This document shows positions 52,057-60,833 of a DNA stretch of 64,000 bases, in pieces. Below the pieces are notes generated by a model. The model worked only from the letters and a program-made list of their open reading frames with translations. It made no database searches and was not told the DNA's origin. Within the stretch, counting starts at the first letter, position 1. Each line of letters begins with the position of its first letter. Position numbers and translations under genes: made by a program. Origin of the DNA: Roseomonas sp. KE2513 (GTDB lineage: Bacteria; Pseudomonadota; Alphaproteobacteria; Acetobacterales; Acetobacteraceae); the NCBI RefSeq assembly GCF_016107305.1, contig NZ_RCVR01000009.1, positions 1 through 64,000 of the forward strand, read 5' to 3'.

Positions 52057-53307
52057 TCAGGCTGCGAAACCATCCATCGGGATCGGCGGTGCCCGTCCGG
52101 CGAGCAGATCCGCCACCACCCGTGCCGAACCCATGGCCAGGGTGAAGCCGAGCGCGCCGTGGCCGATGTTGAGATGCAGGTTCGGCAGGCCCGGCACCGG
52201 ACCGAGGATCGGAAGGGCGGTTGGGGTGGCCGGCCGCAGCCCGGCCCAGGGCCGCAGCGTCCTCCAGTCCGCCGCCTCCGGGAAAGCCTCCCGCGCCTGG
52301 CGCACGAGAAGGTCGAGGCGCGCGAGGTCGAAGCGCGTGTCGTAGCCGACGAGGTCCGCCATCCCCGCCACGCGCAGGTCGCGGCCGAGGCGGGCATAGA
52401 CGACCTTGCGCGCGAAGTCCGTGACGCTGATGCGCGGCGCCGCCTCGTCGGAGGCGATAGGAAGGGTGAGGCTGTACCCCTTCAGCGGGTAGAGCGGCGG
52501 GCGGATGCCGAGCGGCGCGAGCAGCCGCGTGCTGCCAGCTCCCATCGCCAGCACGACCGCGTCCGCCTCCTCCACGCCCGCATCCGTCAGCACGCCGACG
52601 ACGCGGCCGCCGACCGCGAGGATCTGCCGCACCTCCGTGCCGAAGGCGAAGGTGACGCCGAGATTGCCGCCGCGCATCGCCCGCTCCAGCCCCGCGCAGA
52701 AGAGGCGGCACTCGGCCGCGTCCTCCCCGCGCGTCAGGATGCCGCCGCAGAGGCGATGCGCGATGCCCGCGAGCGAGGGTTCCGTCATCAGGCATCCCTC
52801 GCGCGAAAGCGGCTCCTGCTCACTGCCCAGGCGGCGCTGGTAATCGACGAGGCGGCGCGCGGCCTCGAAGCCGAGCGTGTCGGAATAGACCACCAGCTTG
52901 CCGGCATGGCGAAAGGAGCACTCGATCGCCTCGTCGCCGATCACCGCGCGGGTCAGGTCGCGCGAGAGGAAGGAGAGAAGAAGCAGGCGCCGGGTGGTGC
53001 GATCGGCCGTTCCCGCGTTGCAGGCCGCGAGGAAGCGCGCGCCCCAGGCCCATTGCGCGGGGTCGAGGCGCGGGCGGAAGCGCACGGGGCTGTCCCGGTC
53101 CAGCAGCCAGCCCGGCAGCTTGCCGATAACCCCCGGCCCCGCGAGGGGCGCGACATAGGAATAGGAGAGCTGGCCGCCATTCGCGTGGCTGCTCTCCAGC
53201 GCGACGCCCCCGCGGCGCTCCAGCACCGTGACGGCGTGGCCGTCCCGCGCCAGGAGGTAGGCGGCGGCAAGGCCCGTGACGCCGGCACCGAGGACGAGGA
53301 CCTTCAT
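52057..53307 (-). CDS. dadA: D-amino acid dehydrogenase (DadA-like)
   Basis: A 416-residue FAD enzyme that oxidises D-amino acids to 2-oxo acids and passes electrons to the respiratory chain. It has the FAD loop VLVLGAGVTGLAAAYLLARD, the family segment ESSHANGGQLSYSYVAPLAG, and the C-terminal WAGLRPATPTALPILGPVPG with NIGHGALGFTLAMGS. It lies 33 bp after the tryptophan dioxygenase gene, so co-transcription is likely. Relatives acting on proline or other amines exist, and the substrate is not certain. Confidence 0.88.
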   Translation of the reverse strand: MKVLVLGAGVTGLAAAYLLARDGHAVTVLERRGGVALESSHANGGQLSYSYVAPLAGPGVIGKLPGWLLDRDSPVRFRPRLDPAQWAWGARFLAACNAGTADRTTRRLLLLSFLSRDLTRAVIGDEAIECSFRHAGKLVVYSDTLGFEAARRLVDYQRRLGSEQEPLSREGCLMTEPSLAGIAHRLCGGILTRGEDAAECRLFCAGLERAMRGGNLGVTFAFGTEVRQILAVGGRVVGVLTDAGVEEADAVVLAMGAGSTRLLAPLGIRPPLYPLKGYSLTLPIASDEAAPRISVTDFARKVVYARLGRDLRVAGMADLVGYDTRFDLARLDLLVRQAREAFPEAADWRTLRPWAGLRPATPTALPILGPVPGLPNLHLNIGHGALGFTLAMGSARVVADLLAGRAPPIPMDGFAA

Positions 53308-53340
53308 GCGGGCATCATCGCCCGCCCTTGGGTCGCGCGG

Positions 53341-54198
53341 CTAGAGGCGGCCGCGCACCGTCCACAACTCAGGGAAGAAACGGCGCTCCAACGCTCGCCG
53401 GAGATAGGCAACGCCCGCCGAGCCGCCCGTGCCCGTCCTCATGCCGATGACGCGCTCCACCGTGGTGACATGGCGGAAGCGCCACTGCTGGAAGGCGTCC
53501 TCAAGGTCCACCAGCTCCTCGGCCAGCTCGTAGAGGTCGAAATACTCGTTGCTGTTGCGGTAGATGACCGCCCAGGCCTCCACCACCCCCTCGTTCTCGA
53601 CATGGCGCTCGGAGGGATTGGCGTTCAGCACGGAGTCGGGCACCGGGATGCCGCGGCGGGCCACCAGGCGCAGCGCCTCCTGGTACAGGGATGGCGCGTC
53701 GAAGGCGGCGCGCAGCCGCGCGGTCAGCGCCTCGTCATGCGCGTGGGGCTTGAGCATGAACTCGTCCCGCGCGCCGAGCAGGATCTCCATCAGCCGGTAC
53801 TGCCAGGACTGGAAGCCCGAGGACTGGCCGAGCACGTCGCGGAAGGCGAGATAGTCGGCCGGCGTCATGGTCGAGAGCACGTCCCAGGCCTCCACCAGCT
53901 GGCGCTGGATGCGGGAGACACGGGCCAGGCCCTTGAAGGCCGGGCGCAGGTCTCCCTCCCGCACGCAGGCCGTCGCCACCTCCAGCTCCCGGATGATGAG
54001 CTTCATCCAGAGTTCCTGGACGTGGTGGATGACGATAAAGAGCAGCTCGTCGTGGTGATCGGACAACGGCTTCTGAGCGGAAAGAAGCGTGTCGAGGTCG
54101 AGATAGGCGCCGTAGGACATGCGGCGGGAGAAGTCGGTGGCCAGCCCCGCCCCCTCCTCCCGCGCGTGCTCGGGGCCCTTGCCCGCCGCGTCAGCCAC
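53341..54198 (-). CDS. kynA: Tryptophan 2,3-dioxygenase
   Basis: A 285-residue haem enzyme that opens the indole ring of tryptophan to N-formylkynurenine. Key segments are MSYGAYLDLDTLLSAQKP, HDELLFIVIHHVQELWMKLI (substrate-side histidine), QSSGFQSWQYRLMEILLG and the proximal haem histidine in FRHVTTVERVIG. The start is GTG at 54198, overlapping the dsbA-like stop by 8 bp. No formamidase is adjacent; a kynureninase-like gene is 12 kb away. Confidence 0.94.
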   Translation of the reverse strand: MADAAGKGPEHAREEGAGLATDFSRRMSYGAYLDLDTLLSAQKPLSDHHDELLFIVIHHVQELWMKLIIRELEVATACVREGDLRPAFKGLARVSRIQRQLVEAWDVLSTMTPADYLAFRDVLGQSSGFQSWQYRLMEILLGARDEFMLKPHAHDEALTARLRAAFDAPSLYQEALRLVARRGIPVPDSVLNANPSERHVENEGVVEAWAVIYRNSNEYFDLYELAEELVDLEDAFQQWRFRHVTTVERVIGMRTGTGGSAGVAYLRRALERRFFPELWTVRGRL

Positions 54199-54946
54199 GG
54201 CGACGGGCCTCCGCCACCAGGCGTTGCAGCTCGGGCAGCTCCACCGCGCCGGGCACCAGCGTGTCGCCGATGATGAGGGCCGGCGTGCCCTCCAACTGCA
54301 GGCGCTGGGCGAGCGCGATATTCGCCTCCAGCCGGGCCTGGATGGCGGGATCCTCCATGTCGCGGCGCAGGCGCGGCCAGTCGAGGCCGGCGCGCTGGGC
54401 CTCGGCCTGGATCACCGACTCGGTGGGCTCGGTGCGGAGCTTCAGCAGGGCGTCGTAGAGCGGCTCGTACTTGCCCTGGCGCTGGGCGGCCAGCAGCGCG
54501 CGGCTGGCGAGGACGCTGTTCGGCCCGAGGATCGGCAGGTCCTTCATCACCACCCGCACGTTGCCGTCCCGCTGAAGCAGCGCCTGCATGTTCGGGTAGA
54601 GCGCCTTGCAGTAGGTGCAGCGCGCGTCGAAGAACTCGACGATGGTGACGTCGCCCCGCGGGTTGCCCTTGATGGGATCGCGCGCGTCGTTGAACAGCGC
54701 GTCGCGGCTGGCGGCCAGCGCCGCGCGGCGTGCCCCCTCCTGCTCGGCCCGCTGGGCCTCCTGCATCGCGCCGATGGCGTCGCGCAGGATGGAGGGGTCG
54801 GTCCGCAGCGCCTCGCGCAGGATGCCCACGATCTCCTCCCGCTGGCGGGGCGTGAAGCCGGGCGCCGCTTCCTGCGCCCCTGCGGGCCCAGGGCCCCAGG
54901 GCGTGCAGAGGGCCAGGAATGCCCCGATCATCAGGATGCGCTTCAT
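54191..54946 (-). CDS. DsbA-family thiol-disulfide oxidoreductase
   Basis: A 251-residue periplasmic thioredoxin-fold protein. A signal peptide (about 1-24) and a charged helical N-terminal region with REALRTDPSILRDAIGAMQE precede the DsbA-like domain, with the active site C-T-Y-C in EFFDARCTYCKALYPNMQ and the cis-proline loop LEGTPALIIGD. This layout matches the Com1/ScsC-like group that can oligomerise through the N-terminus. It overlaps kynA by 8 bp, an odd partner for a cytoplasmic enzyme. Confidence 0.88.
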   Translation of the reverse strand: MKRILMIGAFLALCTPWGPGPAGAQEAAPGFTPRQREEIVGILREALRTDPSILRDAIGAMQEAQRAEQEGARRAALAASRDALFNDARDPIKGNPRGDVTIVEFFDARCTYCKALYPNMQALLQRDGNVRVVMKDLPILGPNSVLASRALLAAQRQGKYEPLYDALLKLRTEPTESVIQAEAQRAGLDWPRLRRDMEDPAIQARLEANIALAQRLQLEGTPALIIGDTLVPGAVELPELQRLVAEARRRG

Positions 54947-55189
54947 CGATACCCGTCCTCTCGCCGGCGGTGGCGGCCGGCCGTCCCTGGGCCCGAGCCT
55001 ATCACGGCACGTCGCCGGCCACAGCCGCCGGCCGCGCGCACCCCCGGAACCGGCTTTTCAGCCCCGATGCGGGCGGGAAGGTTCCCGTTTCCGCCCCTAC
55101 CGACGCCCCCGCCCCCTTGCGCCCTGGGCGCGGCCGGTGCCAGGAACGCGGCGATGACGATCATGGCGGCAGGGAGGTCGCGGGACCAC

Positions 55190-56548
55190 ATGGCAGGCAA
55201 GAGCGGCTTCGCCCGGGGCGCCACCGCCCGCCACCCGGCCGCGGCGGCCCTGCTGGCGCTGGTGGCGCTCGCGGGCTGCTCCACGGTGGACCGGGTGAGC
55301 AACGCCCTGACCGGCGGCCCCAGCCTCCAGCCGGGCCAGCAGGGCTATGTCCGCGGCTTCCTCGGCAATGTGGCGGCCGAGGAGCCCCGCGCGGCGCTCG
55401 TCGCGCGCGATATCCTCTCGGCCGGCGGCTCGGCGGCCGATGCGGCCGTCGCGGCGGGCTTCGCGCTCTCCGTCACCCTCCCCTCCCGTGCCGGGCTCGG
55501 CGGCGGCGGCGCCTGCCTCGGCTACGACCCGCGCCGCAACGAGGTGGAGACCTTCCTCTTCCAGCCGGGCGCGCGCAGCGGCGTGCCGCGCGGGGCGGAC
55601 CGCCCGGCGGCGGTGCCGATGATGGCACGCGGCCTCTTCGCCCTGCATGCCCGCCAGGGAAAGCTGCCCTTCGAGGCCACCATCGCCCCGGCCGAGCGCC
55701 TGGCACGACTCGGTATCACCGTCTCGCGCGCCCTCGCGGCCGATTTCGCGGCGGTCTCGGGGCCGCTGATGGCCGATCCCGTCACCCGCGCCGCCTTCGA
55801 CGGCGCGCGCGGCGGGCTGGGCGAGGGCGAGCAGCTGACCCAGCCCGACCTCGCCACCACCCTGGGCCAGATCCGCACGGCAGGGGTCGGCGACTTCCAC
55901 CAGGGCGGCCTCGCCCGCCGCGTGGAGGAGGGCAGCGCGGCCGCCGGCGGCTTCCTTACGGTGCCCGAGATGCGCGCCGCCGTGCCCCAGGCCGTGACGC
56001 CCGTGCAGGAGCGGCTGGGCGACGACACCCTCGCCGTGCTGCCGGCCTCGGTGGATGGCGGGGCGACGCTGGCGGCCTTCCGCGCGGCGGCCGCCGGGCA
56101 GGCGGCGCCCGTCGCGGGCGGAAGCTTCGGCGCCAGCACCTCCCTCGTGGTGCAGGACCGGGAGGGCGGCGCGGTGGCCTGCGCCTTCACCATGAACAAC
56201 CTCTTCGGCACCGGGCGGATGGTTCCGGGCATGGGCTTCCTCCTCGCCGCCGCGCCCAACATGGGCAGCGTGCAGGCGCCGCCGCTGGGGGCGATCATGG
56301 TCGCGAATCTCAGCGTAAAGGCGATGCGCTATGCCGGCGCGGGTTCCGGCCAGGGTGCGGCGCCGGCGGCGGCGGGCGTCCCGGCCGGGCTTCACCTCCG
56401 GCGGCGCGCGCCGCTGGCTCAGGCGGTCGCGTCGGTGCCCGAGCCGGGCCGCGCCGTCGCGATTACCTGCCAGGGCACCGTGACGGCTGACCGCTGCTCG
56501 GCCGTGGCCGACCCGCGCGGCTTCGGTCTCGCCACCGGAAGCGAGTGA
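55190..56548 (+). CDS. Gamma-glutamyltransferase-like lipoprotein, probably inactive
   Basis: A 452-residue protein with a lipoprotein signal (LLALVALAGC, acylated cysteine 30). It keeps GGT-like segments: VARDILSAGGSAADAAVAAG, SRAGLGGGGACLGYD and a C-terminal VVQDREGGAVACAFTMNNLF. Aligned on the GGT motif TTHYSVVD, the residues here are STSLVVQD (316-323), so the nucleophile/autocleavage threonine would be serine 316. The small-subunit PLSSM-type loop is absent and the protein is over 100 residues shorter than GGT. ATGs at 55154 and 55163 are alternative starts. Confidence 0.75.
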   Translation: MAGKSGFARGATARHPAAAALLALVALAGCSTVDRVSNALTGGPSLQPGQQGYVRGFLGNVAAEEPRAALVARDILSAGGSAADAAVAAGFALSVTLPSRAGLGGGGACLGYDPRRNEVETFLFQPGARSGVPRGADRPAAVPMMARGLFALHARQGKLPFEATIAPAERLARLGITVSRALAADFAAVSGPLMADPVTRAAFDGARGGLGEGEQLTQPDLATTLGQIRTAGVGDFHQGGLARRVEEGSAAAGGFLTVPEMRAAVPQAVTPVQERLGDDTLAVLPASVDGGATLAAFRAAAAGQAAPVAGGSFGASTSLVVQDREGGAVACAFTMNNLFGTGRMVPGMGFLLAAAPNMGSVQAPPLGAIMVANLSVKAMRYAGAGSGQGAAPAAAGVPAGLHLRRRAPLAQAVASVPEPGRAVAITCQGTVTADRCSAVADPRGFGLATGSE

Positions 56549-56549
56549 G

Positions 56550-57719
56550 TTGCCAGGCCTGAAGGTGGGGCGGGGCGCGAACACCCCGCCCTTTCTCGTG
56601 ATGGATGTGATCGCCGCCGCCAATGCGCGCGCCGCCGCGATCGCGCCCGGAGAGCCCGGCATCCTGCGGATGGAGGTCGGCCAGCCCGGCACCGGTGCCC
56701 CGCGCGGCGCGGCCGAGGCCGCCATCCGCGCCCTGCGTGACGGCCACCCCATGGGCTACACGGAGGCCTTCGGGCTGCGCTCGCTGCGGGAGCGGATCGC
56801 CGGGCGCTATGCCCAGCATTACGGCACGCCGGTTCCGGCCGAGCGGATCGCGGTCACGGTCGGGGCCTCTGGCGCCTTCCCCCTCGCCTTCCTCGCGGCC
56901 TTCGATGCTGGGGACAGGGTGGCCATGGCCGCCCCCTACTACCCCCCTTACGTGAACATCCTGACCGCCCTCGGCATGGTCCCGCAGATCCTGCCTTGTG
57001 ACGCCAGCACCCGCTTCCAGCCCACCGTCGCCATGCTGGAGGCGCTCGACCCGCGCCCGGCCGGGCTGATCGTCGCCAGCCCCTGCAACCCCGCCGGCAC
57101 CATGCTGGCGCCGGAGGAACTGGCGGCCATCGCGCGCTGGTGCCACACCAACGGCGTGCGGCTGATCTCGGACGAGATCTATCACGGCCTCTCCTACGAT
57201 GTGCCGGAGGCGACGGCGGCCACGCACTCGCCGAGCGCGATCGTGGTGAACAGCTTCTCGAAATACTTCTCCATGACCGGCTGGCGCATCGGCTGGCTCG
57301 TCCTGCCCGAGGACCTGCTGCGGCCGGTCGAGCGGCTGGCGCAGAACATGTTCATCTCCGCCCCCCATGTCGCCCAGGTGGCAGCCGAGGCGGCCTTCGA
57401 CTGCGTGGACGAGCTGGAGGCGAACCGCGCCACCTATCGCCGCTCGCGCGACCTGCTGCTCGCCGGGCTGCCGGCGGCGGGGTTCGACCGGATCGCCCAG
57501 GCGGACGGCGCCTTCTACATCTGGGCCGATATCGGCCACCTGACGAATGACAGCCCGGCCTTCTGCGCGCGCATGCTGGCTGAGGCCGGCATCGCCGCCA
57601 CCCCAGGCGTCGATTTCGACAGCGGACGCGGGGCCCGGTTCTTGCGTTTCAGCTATTGCGGGCCCGAGGCCGACATGGCCGAGGCGCCGGCCCGCCTGCG
57701 CCGCTGGCTCGGGACCTGA
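56550..57719 (+). CDS. PLP-dependent aminotransferase, class I/II
   Basis: A 389-residue fold-type I aminotransferase. Motifs are VEVGQPGTGAPRGAAEAAIR-like N-terminal sequence, LIVASPCNPAGTMLAPEELA, the aspartate in ISDEIYHGLSYD, the PLP lysine in VVNSFSKYFSMTGWRIGWLV and the substrate arginine in ARFLRFSYCGPE. The amino donor is not clear. The TTG start, one base after the preceding stop codon, is supported by GGAAG upstream and by tight spacing to the GGT-like gene. Confidence 0.9.
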   Translation: MPGLKVGRGANTPPFLVMDVIAAANARAAAIAPGEPGILRMEVGQPGTGAPRGAAEAAIRALRDGHPMGYTEAFGLRSLRERIAGRYAQHYGTPVPAERIAVTVGASGAFPLAFLAAFDAGDRVAMAAPYYPPYVNILTALGMVPQILPCDASTRFQPTVAMLEALDPRPAGLIVASPCNPAGTMLAPEELAAIARWCHTNGVRLISDEIYHGLSYDVPEATAATHSPSAIVVNSFSKYFSMTGWRIGWLVLPEDLLRPVERLAQNMFISAPHVAQVAAEAAFDCVDELEANRATYRRSRDLLLAGLPAAGFDRIAQADGAFYIWADIGHLTNDSPAFCARMLAEAGIAATPGVDFDSGRGARFLRFSYCGPEADMAEAPARLRRWLGT

Positions 57720-57751
57720 GCCAGGACCAGGCACCTCCAGGGAACCATTCC

Positions 57752-58717
57752 ATGAACCGCCGATCCCTTCTTGCCCTGCCGGGGCTCGCTGCCCTCGCGC
57801 GCCCGGCCATCGCCCAGTCGCAGGCGCGGCCCGTGCGGTTGATCGTGCCCTTTCCCGCGGGCGGGGCGACGGACGCGGTGTCGCGCCTCTTTGCGCCGCT
57901 CCTGGGCCAGCGCCTCGGCGCGACGGTGGTGATCGAGAACCGCCCCGGCGCCGGCGGCGTCCCGGCGGCCGAGGTGGTGGTGCGCGCCCCGCCGGACGGG
58001 CTGACGCTGCTGCTCGCCACCTCCTCCATCCACTCCACCGCCCCGGCCACGGGCGCCAACCTGCCCTACAACGTCGAGACCGACTTCACGCCGCTCGCAC
58101 TCATCGGCGCCTCGCCCTCCCTCGTGCTCGTCTCCACCACCGTGCCGGTGAACGACCTCCGCGGCTTCATCGCCTGGGCCAAGGCGCGGCGGGGTGGGGT
58201 CAATTACGGCTCCTCGGGCGTCGCCACCACGCCGCACCTCAACGGGGCGCTGCTCGACAGCCTGGCGGATCTTGGAATGGTGCACGTGCCCTATCGCGGC
58301 ACCGGCGCCGTCTATACCGAGCTGCGGCGGGGCGACGTGCACGTGCTGCTCGACGTGCCGGCCACGGCGGCGACCCACATCCAGGCGGGCACAGTGAAGG
58401 CGCTGGCCGTCACCTCCGCCGCGCCGACGCCGCTGGCGCCGGGAATACCGACCGGCGAGGCCGCGGGCCTGCCCGGGCTCGTCTCCGAAACCTGGTTCGG
58501 CATTTTCGGCCCGGCGCACATGCCGTCCGCCGTCGCGCAGCGGATCACCGAGGCCTCGAATGCCGCGATGGGCGATGCCGATCTCAGGACAAGGCTGCTC
58601 GGCCTGGGCGTGGAGCCCCGTGCCGGCGACGGCAACGCGCTGGCGGCGGCGGCGCGGACGGAGCGGGAGCGCTGGACCGAGCTGGTGCAGCGCCTCGGCA
58701 TCCGCGCGACGGACTGA
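57752..58717 (+). CDS. Bug-family substrate-binding protein
   Basis: A 321-residue periplasmic protein with a signal peptide (NRRSLLALPGLAALARPAIA) cut near AQSQA, then PVRLIVPFPAGGATDAVSRL and VVIENRPGAGGVPAAEVVV. It has the family PDGLTLLLAT and VPYRGTGAVYTELRRGDVHV segments. It is the fourth Bug gene of the window, 32 bp after the aminotransferase gene, so its ligand may be an amino or keto acid (inference). It converges with aroE. Confidence 0.88.
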   Translation: MNRRSLLALPGLAALARPAIAQSQARPVRLIVPFPAGGATDAVSRLFAPLLGQRLGATVVIENRPGAGGVPAAEVVVRAPPDGLTLLLATSSIHSTAPATGANLPYNVETDFTPLALIGASPSLVLVSTTVPVNDLRGFIAWAKARRGGVNYGSSGVATTPHLNGALLDSLADLGMVHVPYRGTGAVYTELRRGDVHVLLDVPATAATHIQAGTVKALAVTSAAPTPLAPGIPTGEAAGLPGLVSETWFGIFGPAHMPSAVAQRITEASNAAMGDADLRTRLLGLGVEPRAGDGNALAAAARTERERWTELVQRLGIRATD

Positions 58718-58735
58718 GGCCGCGCGGAGAGCCGC

Positions 58736-59584
58736 TTACTTCACATGCGCGGCGAAGGCGGCGTCGATGACGCCCGCCGGCGCCCGCCGGCCGGTGAAGA
58801 GGGCGAAGCCGTCCTCCGCCTGCCCGACCGACATGGCGCGCCCCGGCATGATCGCGCAGCCGAGCGCCGTAGCGGCCGCCAGCAGCGGCGTCACGGGCGG
58901 GTGGTACACGGCATCCGCCACCCACATCGAGCCGCGCAGCAGGGCGGGGTCCACGGGGCTGGAGGTATCCGGCAGCATCCCGGCGGGGGAGGCGTTCACC
59001 ACCCCCGCGGCCCCTTCCATGGCGGCGGCGATCCCGCCGGCCGGCAGGAAGCGCCCCCCGCCCCAGCCCGAGGCCTCATCCGAGAGCGAGGCGGCGCGGG
59101 CGGGGTCCTGGTCCACCACGCGCACCTCCGGCACGCCGGCCTTGGCCAGCGACCAGGCGATCGCCCGCCCGGCGCCGCCCGCCCCGATCAGCACGGCGGG
59201 GCCGGCCTTCACCGCCTCCCCCACTGTGCCCAGCAGGCCCGAGAGGAAGCCGGTCGCGTCGGTGTTGTGGCCCGTCAGCCGCCCGTCCCGCACGGTGATG
59301 AGGTTCACCGCGCCCACCTGTTGGGCGCCGGGGTCCAGCGCGTCGAGGAAGGGGATGACCGCCTGCTTGTAGGGGAAGGTGACGTTGATCCCCGCGAAGC
59401 CGATCAGCCGCACCCCGTCCAGGATGCGCCCGATAACCTCCAGCGAGGCGCCGGCCACGTCGATCAGGTGGTAGCGGACATCAAGGCCCGTGGCGGCACC
59501 GGCCGCCTCCATCATCGCGGGGGCGGCCGAGTGGGAGATCGGGTGGCCGAGCAGGCCGAGCAGCACCCGGTTGGAGCTGGCCAT
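58736..59584 (-). CDS. aroE: Shikimate dehydrogenase
   Basis: A 282-residue NADP-dependent oxidoreductase. The shikimate-binding serines are in LGHPISHSAAPAMMEAAG, the catalytic lysine is in GINVTFPYKQAVIPFLD, GHNTDATGFLSGL follows, and the NADP loop is VLIGAGGAGRAIAWSLAKAG. It reads NVTFPYK where typical AroE reads NVTIPHK. Quinate use as in YdiB-type enzymes is possible. The start at 59584 is 4 bp after argJ; the longer frame overlaps argJ by 38 bp. Confidence 0.88.
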   Translation of the reverse strand: MASSNRVLLGLLGHPISHSAAPAMMEAAGAATGLDVRYHLIDVAGASLEVIGRILDGVRLIGFAGINVTFPYKQAVIPFLDALDPGAQQVGAVNLITVRDGRLTGHNTDATGFLSGLLGTVGEAVKAGPAVLIGAGGAGRAIAWSLAKAGVPEVRVVDQDPARAASLSDEASGWGGGRFLPAGGIAAAMEGAAGVVNASPAGMLPDTSSPVDPALLRGSMWVADAVYHPPVTPLLAAATALGCAIMPGRAMSVGQAEDGFALFTGRRAPAGVIDAAFAAHVK

Positions 59585-59588
59585 CGCC

Positions 59589-60824
59589 TCAGGACCGGTA
59601 GGAGCCGTTGATGTCGATGTAGCCATGGGTCAGGTCGCAGGTCCAAACGGTGGACTCGCCCTTCCCGAGGCCGAGATCGGCCTCGATGTCGATCTCCCGC
59701 CCGCGCACGTGCGCGACCACTGGGGCCTCGTCGTAGCCCTCAACCACGCCGCCGTCCTTCGCCATCCAGGTGCCGCCGATGGCGACCGAGAGGCGGTCCC
59801 GGTCCGCGGGCTCGCCGGCCTTGCCGACGGCCATGACGATGCGGCCCCAGTTCGCGTCCTCGCCGGCGATGGCGGTCTTGACCAGGGGCGAGTTGGCGAT
59901 GGCCATGGCCACCCGCTTGGCCGAATTGTCGGAAACGGCGCCGCGCACTGTCACCTTCACCAGCTTCTGCGCGCCCTCCCCGTCCCGCACCACCTGCAGC
60001 GCGAGGTCCAGCAGCAGGGCGTCGAGCTGCGCCTGGAAGTCGTCCAGCGCCTCGCCCGGGAAGGCGGAGACGCGGTCGTTCCCGGCCTGGCCCGTCGCGA
60101 AGAGCAGCACGGTGTCGGAGGTGGAGGTGTCGCTGTCGACCGTCGTGCGGTTGAAGCTCGCCTCCACGCCCCGCCGCAGGGAGGATTGCAGCGCGGCGGC
60201 GGGGATGGCGGCGTCGGTGGCCACGAAGCACAGCATCGTCGCCATGTCCGGCGCCACCATGCCGCTGCCCTTGGCGATGCCGAGGATCGTGACCTTCGTG
60301 CCGTTGATCGTCGCCGTGCGGGCGGCGGCCTTCGGGAAGGTGTCGGTGGTCATGATGCCGCGCGCGGCATCGGCCCAGCCCGTCTCCTTCAGCGAGGCGT
60401 GCAGCGCTGGCAGGGCGGCGGCCAGTTTCTCGTGCGGCAGTACCTGGCCGATCACGCCCGTGCTGGCGAGGAACACCTCGGAGGTCTCGCAACCCGCGAG
60501 GGACGCGGCGGCGGCGGCCGTTGCCTCGCAGGCCACCACGCCGGCCCGGCCGGTGAAGACGTTGGCGTTGCCAGCATTCACCACCAGGGCGCGCGCGGCC
60601 TCGCCCTTCAGCGCCGTGCGGCACCAGTCCACCGGGGCGCCGGGGCACTTGTTGCTGGTGAAGACGCCCGCGACGGTCGTGCCGGGGGCAAACTGCATCA
60701 TCATCACGTCAGGCCGGCCCTGGTAGCGCAGGCCGGCGGCGGCGACGCCCAGGCGCACGCCCTTGAGGGGCGGCAGGGGCGGCAGCTCGACCCGGAGGGG
60801 GGAAACGGGGATGTCCATTGCCAT
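59589..60824 (-). CDS. argJ: Bifunctional ornithine acetyltransferase / N-acetylglutamate synthase
   Basis: A 411-residue ArgJ of the cyclic arginine pathway that transfers acetyl from N-acetylornithine to glutamate. The self-cleavage site is in GSGMVAPDMATMLCF (cut before the threonine of ATML). Other signatures are VVNAGNANVFTGRAG, STSDTVLLFATGQAG and GEDANWGRIVMAVGKAGEP. It lies 9 bp after the parvulin gene and 4 bp before aroE, forming a three-gene unit. A second ATG two codons downstream is equally plausible. Confidence 0.95.
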   Translation of the reverse strand: MAMDIPVSPLRVELPPLPPLKGVRLGVAAAGLRYQGRPDVMMMQFAPGTTVAGVFTSNKCPGAPVDWCRTALKGEAARALVVNAGNANVFTGRAGVVACEATAAAAASLAGCETSEVFLASTGVIGQVLPHEKLAAALPALHASLKETGWADAARGIMTTDTFPKAAARTATINGTKVTILGIAKGSGMVAPDMATMLCFVATDAAIPAAALQSSLRRGVEASFNRTTVDSDTSTSDTVLLFATGQAGNDRVSAFPGEALDDFQAQLDALLLDLALQVVRDGEGAQKLVKVTVRGAVSDNSAKRVAMAIANSPLVKTAIAGEDANWGRIVMAVGKAGEPADRDRLSVAIGGTWMAKDGGVVEGYDEAPVVAHVRGREIDIEADLGLGKGESTVWTCDLTHGYIDINGSYRS

Positions 60825-60833
60825 CGCCTCCGC

